From: CAZCVI01 sp964502145
Lineage (GTDB): Bacteria; Acidobacteriota; Aminicenantia; UBA2199
DNA length: 50,007 bases
Direction: 5' to 3'
Assembly: GCA_964502145.1 (NCBI GenBank)
Contig: CAZCVI010000052.1
Coordinates: 1 to 50,007, forward strand
This document shows, one piece after another, positions 40,293 through 50,007 of the stretch (position 1 is the first letter of the stretch; each line of letters opens with the position of its first letter). Made by a program: the position numbers and the translations under genes. The notes beneath the pieces were generated by a model, which was not told the DNA's origin, did no database searches, and worked only from the letters and a program-made list of their open reading frames with translations.

Positions 40293-40925
40293 TTAAACTT
40301 TAAAGGAATCTCTAGTAATATAGACATAATTCCCTTTGAAGCCCGGGACAGCGCCTTTGAGCACCAGCAGGTTTTTCTCAACATCAATTTTTACGATGTT
40401 AATTCCTTTAAGGGTTTTTTGTTTCCCTCCCATACGGCCAGGCATTTTTTTGCCCTTAATAATTTTACCGGGGAATGCGCACATACCCGCCGAGCCAATA
40501 CGACGGTGAAACATGGAGCCGTGGGTTGCCCGACCACCACCGAATCCATAGCGTCTGACAACGCCTTGAAATCCTTTACCTTTGGTGATACCGCAAACAC
40601 TGACCCGTTCTTTTTCCGCGAAGATATCCACTTTAATAGAATCTCCAACGTTCACATTGTCTTCAGTGACTAAAAATTCTTTTAACACGTTAGTTGGGGG
40701 TACATGTGCTTTTTCAAAGTGTCCCCGCATGGGTTTGTTGACACTCTTGACTTTTCGTTCTTCAACCAATCCCAGTTGAATTTTCATCCAGAGATTGTTC
40801 TCTTTTATTTTTTTTTGTACAACCAGGCATGGGCCGGCTTTTATGACGGTTACGGGAATAACTCTTCCATCATCAGTAAATATCTGGGTCATTCCCAACT
40901 TTTTTCCTATTAATCCTTGAATCAT
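40293..40925 (-). CDS. rplC: 50S ribosomal protein L3
   Basis: A 210-residue early-assembly protein. MIQGLIGKKLGMTQIFTDDG is the usual start; GVVRRYGFGGGRATHGSMFHRRIGSAG and GKKMPGRMGGKQKTLKGINIVKID follow. The start is ambiguous: GTG 40934 with AGGA five bases upstream, or ATG 40925 with AAGGTGAAGG upstream. I prefer the ATG because it matches the family N-terminus. Confidence 0.97.
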   Translation of the reverse strand: MIQGLIGKKLGMTQIFTDDGRVIPVTVIKAGPCLVVQKKIKENNLWMKIQLGLVEERKVKSVNKPMRGHFEKAHVPPTNVLKEFLVTEDNVNVGDSIKVDIFAEKERVSVCGITKGKGFQGVVRRYGFGGGRATHGSMFHRRIGSAGMCAFPGKIIKGKKMPGRMGGKQKTLKGINIVKIDVEKNLLVLKGAVPGFKGNYVYITRDSFKV

Positions 40926-40961
40926 GTCCTTCACCTTATTCCTGTCATTTGCTCATGTGGT

Positions 40962-41270
40962 TTAGTTGGATTTGACTTCGACTTCCACTCCGGCGGGTAG
41001 ATCCATTTTTTTCAATTCAGCGATGGTATCGTCATTATGTTCCAGTATTTCGATGAGCCTGCAGTGGGTCCTTCGTTCAAAGTGTTCGCGAGATTTTTTA
41101 TCCACATGGGGCGACCGCAACACACAAAATCTTTCAATCCGTGTGGGAATAGGGATAGGACCTGCGACTTTTGCCCCGGTTCGTTTGGCTTTAACCACTA
41201 TTTCCGCAGATGATTTATCCAATATCCTGCTGTCAAACGATTTTAACTTTATCCTAATTTTTGTAGTCAT
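40962..41270 (-). CDS. rpsJ: 30S ribosomal protein S10
   Basis: A 102-residue protein, also the NusG/NusB antitermination partner. MTTKIRIKLKSFDSRILDKSSAEIVVKAKRTGAKVAGPIPIPTRIERFCVLRSPHVDKKSREHFERRTHCRLI is canonical. ATG 41270 gives the normal length; the open frame to 41330 runs back into tuf. It lies 28 bases after the tuf stop. Confidence 0.98.
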   Translation of the reverse strand: MTTKIRIKLKSFDSRILDKSSAEIVVKAKRTGAKVAGPIPIPTRIERFCVLRSPHVDKKSREHFERRTHCRLIEILEHNDDTIAELKKMDLPAGVEVEVKSN

Positions 41271-41298
41271 GGTTATATACCACCGTTCTCCTGTATTT

Positions 41299-42501
41299 TT
41301 ATTCGATGATGTCGGTAACAGAGCCGGCACCGATGGTTCGTCCGCCTTCGCGAATAGCGAATTTCAAACCTTTTTCCATGGCGATGGGGGTGATCAACTG
41401 GATGGTGAACTGGGCATTATCTCCGGGCATGACCATTTCCACGCCTTCAGCCAACTGGACGGACCCGGTCACATCAGTGGTCCGGAAAAAAAACTGGGGT
41501 CGATAACCGGTTATAAACGGTGTATGGCGTCCGCCTTCCTCTTTACCCAGCACGTAGACTTCGGCTTTAAATTTGGTATGCGGGGTGATGCTGCCGGTTT
41601 TTGCCAATACCATGCCGCGCTCGACATCATCACGATCTGTTCCGCGCAGTAACACGCCGATATTATCGCCAGCTCTGCCTTCATCCAACAATTTTTTAAA
41701 CATTTCAACGCCAGTAACCACTTTTTTCTGGGTGGCACGAATACCAACGATTTCGATTTCATCGCCGACTTTCACGATACCACGTTCGACACGACCAGTC
41801 ACAACTGTACCGCGGCCGCTGATGGTAAAAACATCTTCGATGGGCATCAGGAAATCTTTATCCACTGGACGCTCAGGCAATTGAATATAATCATCCACGG
41901 CATCCATGAGATCTATAATCCGTTTATTCCATTCGTTATCCAGCTTGCCATCGGTTTCGAGGCTTCTTAACGCACTCCCCCTAATAATGGGAATGTCATC
42001 GCCAGGAAAGTCATATTTACTCAATAATTCACGTATTTCTAATTCTACAAGGTCCAGTATCTCTTCATCTTCTACCATGTCGCACTTATTCATGAACACG
42101 ACGATAGCGGGAACGTTCACCTGGCGGGCGAGTAGAATGTGCTCACGGGTTTGTGGCATCGGGCCGTCAGCTCCGCTTACAACGAGGATTGCACCGTCCA
42201 TTTGAGCTGCACCTGTAATCATGTTTTTTATATAATCGGCATGACCGGGACAATCTATATGCGCATAATGCCGTTTTTTGGTATCATACTCCACGTGCGA
42301 AATATTAATGGTGATGCCTCGCTCTTTTTCTTCAGGGGCGTTATCAATACTCCAGAAATCTCTGTAAACAGCTTTTGAACCCTCAACCTGACTCAGTATC
42401 TTTGTAATGGTGGCGGTCAGAGTGGTTTTGCCATGGTCTACATGCCCAATGGTACCTATGTTCAAATGCGGCTTAGATCTGTCAAATTTTAACTTACTCA
42501 T
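41299..42501 (-). CDS. tuf: Elongation factor Tu
   Basis: A 400-residue GTPase that delivers aminoacyl-tRNA. G1 is GHVDHGKT (residues 19-26), switch II region DCPGHADY, G4 NKCD, G5 GSAL. Domains 2 and 3 have the usual FTISGRGTVVTGRVERG and RPQFFFRTTDVTGSV. Full length, with a ribosome binding site before the ATG. It is the only tuf in the window and lies between fusA and rpsJ. Confidence 0.98.
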   Translation of the reverse strand: MSKLKFDRSKPHLNIGTIGHVDHGKTTLTATITKILSQVEGSKAVYRDFWSIDNAPEEKERGITINISHVEYDTKKRHYAHIDCPGHADYIKNMITGAAQMDGAILVVSGADGPMPQTREHILLARQVNVPAIVVFMNKCDMVEDEEILDLVELEIRELLSKYDFPGDDIPIIRGSALRSLETDGKLDNEWNKRIIDLMDAVDDYIQLPERPVDKDFLMPIEDVFTISGRGTVVTGRVERGIVKVGDEIEIVGIRATQKKVVTGVEMFKKLLDEGRAGDNIGVLLRGTDRDDVERGMVLAKTGSITPHTKFKAEVYVLGKEEGGRHTPFITGYRPQFFFRTTDVTGSVQLAEGVEMVMPGDNAQFTIQLITPIAMEKGLKFAIREGGRTIGAGSVTDIIE

Positions 42502-42511
42502 TCATTACCTC

Positions 42512-44596
42512 CTAATTAAACGTGTAAATGCCTAATTGGTTGTTTAAAACATCCTGCATCTTTTTCTCAGGCATTTCTACATAATCTTGAAACTCCATCG
42601 AATAATTGGCTCGTCCCTGGGTCAATGTCCGTATAGCAGTAGCATATCCAAACATGTTGGAGAGGGGTACCAAACCATCGATGATGTGTAAATTATTTTT
42701 TATATCCATCCTAGTCACTTTGCCTTCCCGCGCGTTAAAATCACTGATGACTTCACCGAGGTATTCGTCCTGCACGGAAATCTCTATTTTCATTAGGGGT
42801 TCCAATAGGATGGGACTCGCTTCCTTAAAAGCTCTTTTAAATGCCATGGATGCGGCAATCTTATAGGCCAGTTCGGTGGAATCTTCTTCATGAAAAGAAC
42901 CATCCAACAATGATACTTCAAGATTGATCACTGGATAACCTGCCAAAATACCCACTTCCATAGCCTCAATAATACCTAATTCAATTGCTTTATAGTATTC
43001 CTTAGGAATAATCCCGTCTTTGATATTATTATGAAAAACAAACTTTTCTCGCCCAGATTGCGGGGCGACTTCCAATACGACATGCCCATACTGGCCTTTA
43101 CCGCCAGTCTGTTTTACATATCGTTCTTCACCGAGTGCTTTTTTTCTGACGGTTTCATGGTAGGCGACTCTGGGTTTGCCCATTTTGGTTTGCAGGTTAA
43201 ATTCCCTTTTTATGCGTTCCTTAAGTACTTCCAAATGGAGTTCACCCATCCCGCGCACTATCGTCTGTCCGGTATTGGCATCAACATTCACCTTAAAGGT
43301 AGGGTCTTCTGTGGCCAACCTTGACAGTATTTCATCCAATCGGTCATGATCGGAGGTTAATTTCGGTTCTATGGTTGCGGAAACAACTGGTTCAGGGAAA
43401 ACAATGGTGTCCAATATAATCTGGTGGGTTTCAATACAAAAAGTATCACCGGTGGAGACATCGCTTATTCCAACAGTGGCTGCAATATCTCCGGCTCTTA
43501 CCTCTTTTACTTCTTCACGTTTATTGGCATGCATTTTAAGCAGGCGGTTAATCCGAATTCGTTTGCCTTTATTGGAATTATAAGCGATGCCACCGCTTTT
43601 TAAAACACCGGAATAAACACGAAAATAAACCAACTGCCCAACAAAAGGATCTGTCATTATTTTAAATACCAAGGCTGAAAAAGGTTCGCTCTCATCCATT
43701 TTACGATGGATACTGGTCTCCGTGTTGGGAATAACACCACAGATATCCGCTTTATCGGCAGGCGAAGGCAAATACTCCACGACTGCATCCAGCAAGTTCT
43801 GTACTGCTCTTTTTTTAAACGACGACCCCATCACCACTGGGACGGCAGTAAGTTCCAAGCACATTTTGCGCACGGAAGCTTTAATCATCTGAGGGGTGGG
43901 TTGTTGTTTTTTTTCAAGCACGGTTTCCATCATTTCCAAATCCAATTCAGATAGTTTCTCAATCAGGTTTTCCCTGTTTACTTCAGCTTCTTCAAGCAAT
44001 GCTGGGGGGATATCAATGACGGAATATTCCTGATCGGGAAATTCAACGCTATATTGGTAGGCCTTCATTTCAATAAGATCAATAACACCGATGAATTTAT
44101 CTTCGGTGCCGAGAGGGATTTGAAGCAACAAGGTGGCCATTCCAAATTTTTCTTCTATCTGGTTTACCACATCGTTGTAATCCGCACCGATGCGATCCAT
44201 TTTGTTGATATAGGCGATGCGAGGGATATTGTATTTAGAAGTTTGGAACCATACTTTTTCTGTTTGTGGTTCCACTCCGCCTACGCCACACAAAACGATT
44301 ATAGCGCCGTCAAGAACACGGAGGGAGCGTTCCACTTCTGCGGTAAAGTCCACATGACCGGGGGTATCAATGATATTGATACGGTAATCTTTCCAAAAGC
44401 AGGTGGTAGCAGCGGCAGTAATCGTGATACCACGCTCTTGTTCTTGATCCATCCAATCCATCACCGCTGTGCCCTCGTGAACTTCCCCCATTTTATAGGT
44501 TACGCCGGTATAGTACAGGATTCGTTCTGTTGTGGTGGTTTTGCCGGCATCTATATGAGCCATCAAACCTATGTTTCGAATCCTGTAAGCTTCCAT
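42512..44596 (-). CDS. fusA: Elongation factor G
   Basis: A 694-residue translocation GTPase. G1 is AHIDAGKTTTTER (residues 14-26), switch II DTPGHVDF, G4 NKMDRIG, G5 GSSFKKRAVQ. Domain IV has QTGGKGQYGHVVLE. Length and domain order (G, II, III, IV, V) are normal for the canonical form. It lies 71 bases after rpsG. Confidence 0.98.
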   Translation of the reverse strand: MEAYRIRNIGLMAHIDAGKTTTTERILYYTGVTYKMGEVHEGTAVMDWMDQEQERGITITAAATTCFWKDYRINIIDTPGHVDFTAEVERSLRVLDGAIIVLCGVGGVEPQTEKVWFQTSKYNIPRIAYINKMDRIGADYNDVVNQIEEKFGMATLLLQIPLGTEDKFIGVIDLIEMKAYQYSVEFPDQEYSVIDIPPALLEEAEVNRENLIEKLSELDLEMMETVLEKKQQPTPQMIKASVRKMCLELTAVPVVMGSSFKKRAVQNLLDAVVEYLPSPADKADICGVIPNTETSIHRKMDESEPFSALVFKIMTDPFVGQLVYFRVYSGVLKSGGIAYNSNKGKRIRINRLLKMHANKREEVKEVRAGDIAATVGISDVSTGDTFCIETHQIILDTIVFPEPVVSATIEPKLTSDHDRLDEILSRLATEDPTFKVNVDANTGQTIVRGMGELHLEVLKERIKREFNLQTKMGKPRVAYHETVRKKALGEERYVKQTGGKGQYGHVVLEVAPQSGREKFVFHNNIKDGIIPKEYYKAIELGIIEAMEVGILAGYPVINLEVSLLDGSFHEEDSTELAYKIAASMAFKRAFKEASPILLEPLMKIEISVQDEYLGEVISDFNAREGKVTRMDIKNNLHIIDGLVPLSNMFGYATAIRTLTQGRANYSMEFQDYVEMPEKKMQDVLNNQLGIYTFN

Positions 44597-44667
44597 TGTT
44601 TTTCCTTTAATTCCTTGTTTCCTTTATTTATTCTATATAGTTTGGCCTATATTTGGGCGCTTCTATA

Positions 44668-45138
44668 CTACCAGCGGTAGTGAGCAAAAGCACGGTTGGA
44701 ATCAGCCATTTTATGAACTGTCTCTTTTTTCTTAATGGCACCGCCTTTCAAACTATAAGCATCCATTAATTCGCCGACCAGTTTATCCAAAAAAGATTTG
44801 CCGCCTCTTTCCCTGGCATTTTCAATGAGCCAACGTAGGCCTAGGGAATACGATCGTTCACGCCGGACATCCATGGGAACCTGGTAGGTTGCACCACCTA
44901 CACGTCTGGAACGTGTTTCTGTGTGCGGTCTAATGTTCTCAATCGCTTTGAGTACAATTTTTAATGGATCTTCTTTTAGTTTTTCTTTTACAGTGTCCAT
45001 TGCACCGTAAACAATTTTCTGAGCCACTGCTTTTTTTCCATCTTGCATGACGCTGTTGATTAATTTAGCAACCACAGATGAATTATAAACCGGATCATAA
45101 AATATTTCTTTCTTTTTGGTGATCTTTTTTCTGGGCAT
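44668..45138 (-). CDS. rpsG: 30S ribosomal protein S7
   Basis: A 156-residue head-nucleating 16S-binding protein and, in E. coli, the str repressor. DPVYNSSVVAKLINSVMQDGKKAVAQKIVYGAMD, TRSRRVGGATYQVPMDVRRERSYSLGLRWLIENARER and KKKETVHKMADSNRAFAHYRW are diagnostic. The N-terminus is Lys-rich. It follows rpsL by 13 bases. Confidence 0.98.
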   Translation of the reverse strand: MPRKKITKKKEIFYDPVYNSSVVAKLINSVMQDGKKAVAQKIVYGAMDTVKEKLKEDPLKIVLKAIENIRPHTETRSRRVGGATYQVPMDVRRERSYSLGLRWLIENARERGGKSFLDKLVGELMDAYSLKGGAIKKKETVHKMADSNRAFAHYRW

Positions 45139-45151
45139 ATGTCACTCCTGC

Positions 45152-45529
45152 TTAGCTCTTTTTGGGTCGTCGAGTACCATATTTAGATCGGCTTCTGTTT
45201 CGTTTTTCGACACCTGTGGCGTCTTTAACGCCTCTAACGATATGATATCTAACACCAGGAAGATCTTTAACCCTGCCGCCGCGTACCATAACAATGGAAT
45301 GCTCTTGCAGTGAATGGCCTTCACCGGGAATATAAGCAGTCACTTCCATGCCGTTGGATAAACGTACCCTGGCCACTTTCCGCATCGCGGAGTTGGGCTT
45401 CTTGGGGTTTGTGGTATATACGCGAGTACATACGCCCCGTTTGAACGGACAATTATCCAATGCTGGAGACTTGCTCTTCAGCTTAATCTTCTTTCTACCG
45501 AACCTGACTAATTGATTTATTGTAGGCAA
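45152..45529 (-). CDS. rpsL: 30S ribosomal protein S12
   Basis: A 125-residue decoding-centre protein. PTINQLVRFGRKKIKLKSKSPAL begins it, and KRGVCTRVYTTNPKKPNSAMRKVARVRL contains the Lys of the streptomycin-contact loop (TTNPKKPNS, not obviously mutated). PGVRYHIVRG and KKS follow. The start is TTG 45529 with AGGAGG seven bases upstream. It is the first gene of the str cluster, about 50 bases after a predicted promoter. Confidence 0.98.
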   Translation of the reverse strand: MPTINQLVRFGRKKIKLKSKSPALDNCPFKRGVCTRVYTTNPKKPNSAMRKVARVRLSNGMEVTAYIPGEGHSLQEHSIVMVRGGRVKDLPGVRYHIVRGVKDATGVEKRNRSRSKYGTRRPKKS

Positions 45530-45588
45530 AAATAACCTCCTGTAAATTTAGGATTTTTTTAATTCCCTTTGATTATCTCTAAAGGGTA

Positions 45589-45618
45589 GTTATACCATAC
45601 TTTTATATGTTCCGTCAA
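45589..45618 (-). promoter_or_regulatory. Predicted promoter of the str-S10-spc-alpha cluster
   Basis: On the minus strand TTGACG (45613-45618), 18 bases, TATAAC (45589-45594). The predicted start near 45582 leaves a leader of about 53 bases to rpsL. It is the only good promoter that I see between 5S and rpsL. Confidence 0.55.
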
Positions 45619-45666
45619 TATGAATAGAAGAATTCTCGGAATTAAAAACAGACTTTTTTAAAAATT

Positions 45667-45702
45667 CCTTAAATTTTTGCATTTTTCCGCAAAATTTCAA
45701 GG
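45667..45702. other. Imperfect inverted repeat between 5S and rpsL
   Basis: Arms 45667-45680 and 45689-45702 match at 12 of 14 positions around an 8-base loop. On the minus strand AATTTTT follows. It lies upstream of the rpsL promoter and could be a second terminator for the rRNA operon. The rest of 45703-45921 is AT-rich with no gene. Confidence 0.4.
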
Positions 45703-45921
45703 GATTTGAGAATTGGAGGGGGATTTAATACGATTTTTTAAGTTTATTTTTACTTCAAATTGTATTCTTGGGATTTAACAGAACTATTTTTACTTTCCAA
45801 TTATTTTGTTGTGTTATTGTATGAATTGAATTTAGGAACAATTTTATTCAATCTGAGAAACTTTTTTTTTGGTTGAGGGTAAATCGTTTTAATTCTTTCC
45901 GCTTTGGAACATATTTTTGAG

Positions 45922-45931
45922 AAAAAAAAAA
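45922..45931 (-). terminator. T10 tract directly after 5S rRNA
   Basis: Ten T residues (minus strand) follow the last paired base of 5S helix I with no separate hairpin between. The 10-bp GC-rich helix I of 5S, or a nearby alternative fold, would serve as the stem. Confidence 0.55.
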
Positions 45932-46049
45932 GCTCGGTGACGACCTACTTTCCCACCCCGTTCCCAGGGCAGTATCATCGGCACTGAAGAGCTTAACTTC
46001 CGGGTTCGGAATGTAACCGGGTGTGTCCCCTTCGTTGTGGTCACCGAGC
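45932..46049 (-). rRNA. rrf: 5S ribosomal RNA
   Basis: About 118 bases on the minus strand. The ends GCTCGGTGAC and GTCACCGAGC pair as helix I. Internal 5S landmarks are CCGAACCCGGAAGTTAAGC and GGGAACGGGGTGGGAAAGTAGG. It follows 23S after a spacer of about 67 bases. Confidence 0.95.
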
Positions 46050-46116
46050 AAATATTGCGCTTTTCTATTATTATTGTTCTATTAGACCTACCGGGTAGAG
46101 AAGTTATTTAAACGTA

Positions 46117-49086
<2,970 letters not shown>

Positions 49087-49264
49087 AATAAGTTTAGAAG
49101 ACTTCACTATGTCCCGGCAGATCTAACACAACAATAATAATAAGAAAGTCAAAGAACTGATTATAAATTTTAGTTATATATTTTATTTAATTCATTGTTT
49201 AGAATCGAAATATAAAATTGAATTTAAGTTTAGTTTAGTTTCGTTTTTGGTTGTCGCTTGCATT

Positions 49265-49337
49265 TGGAGAATACCGGGTTCGAACCGGTGGCCTTCGGCT
49301 TGCAAAACCGACGCTCTCCCAACTGAGCTAATTCCCC
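49265..49337 (-). tRNA. tRNA-Ala (anticodon TGC)
   Basis: A 73-base cloverleaf in the 16S-23S spacer: acceptor GGGGAAT/ATTCTCC with A73, anticodon loop TTTGCAA (TGC), T arm ACCGG-TTCGAAC-CCGGT. CCA is not encoded. About 180 bases of spacer with no other feature separate it from 23S. Confidence 0.96.
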
Positions 49338-49378
49338 GTTTGCCAATGGTTGATCAAAATCGGGCTTCTCAGTGATGG

Positions 49379-49452
<74 letters not shown>

Positions 49453-49526
49453 GCTTTCGATAACCCATTGCGACATCCGAAACTCTCAAAACTGAGTAGA
49501 GTGAGAAATTAGCCATTTCTCTTTAT

Positions 49527-50007
<481 letters not shown>

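Noticed and set aside
45848..46051. 67-codon minus-strand frame
   Set aside because: It runs through 5S rRNA and its T-tract.

Overview
The window is chromosomal DNA from a bacterium. It holds a complete 5S gene, a near-complete-looking 23S gene, the 3' end of 16S, and a contiguous str-S10-spc-alpha ribosomal protein cluster. All of these are on the minus strand, so transcription runs from the right edge leftwards. The 16S tail carries a normal anti-Shine-Dalgarno sequence, and near-consensus sigma-70 promoters and AGGAGG-type ribosome binding sites are common. My best guess for the organism is an uncultured lineage in or near Candidatus Aminicenantes (Acidobacteriota side). This rests on remembered similarity of the ATPase, the B12 radical SAM protein and the Asp-rich M14 peptidases, and is held with low confidence (about 0.4).

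Left part (1 to about 26.1 kb), accessory and mixed functions. A 42-bp tandem repeat precedes a two-gene unit: a probably leaderless AAA ATPase that looks internally deleted, and a B12-binding radical SAM protein. Convergent to it is a molybdate/tungstate-type ABC transporter (substrate-binding lipoprotein, permease, ATPase), placed directly behind a hybrid histidine kinase whose N-terminus is a duplicated module. Next come a DUF169 protein, an MFS transporter with its own promoter, and a 9-bp tandem repeat folded into a long inverted repeat. These are followed by a PilZ protein, a four-domain S1 protein with a strong terminator, and two translationally coupled secreted M14 carboxypeptidase homologues. 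One of the pair keeps the catalytic residues and the other has lost them. Further right are a REC-Hpt protein and a lone REC protein, a CbpA-type J-protein, a membrane PAS histidine kinase, a nitronate monooxygenase-family flavoprotein, an isoprenylcysteine methyltransferase-like membrane protein, a LipM/LplA-family protein and a bactofilin.

Right part (about 26.1 kb to the end), housekeeping. Read in the direction of transcription the order is 16S, tRNA-Ile(GAT), tRNA-Ala(TGC), 23S, 5S, then rpsL-rpsG-fusA-tuf, rpsJ-rplC-rplD-rplW-rplB-rpsS-rplV-rpsC-rplP-rpmC-rpsQ, rplN-rplX-rplE-rpsN-rpsH-rplF-rplR-rpsE-rpmD-rplO-secY, a small unknown ORF, map, infA, rpmJ, rpsM, rpsK, rpsD, rpoA, rplQ, and tRNA-Gly(CCC). 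The rRNA operon sits where rpoBC usually precedes str, and a 61-codon ORF sits where adk often lies. Eight of the 34 protein genes in this block start with TTG or GTG behind strong Shine-Dalgarno sites.

I found no CRISPR array, transposase, phage gene or obvious defence island. The strongest candidates for something new are the active/dead M14 peptidase pair, the ATPase plus B12 radical SAM unit with its RRE-like tail, the duplicated sensor module coupled to an oxyanion transporter, and the folded 9-bp repeat.
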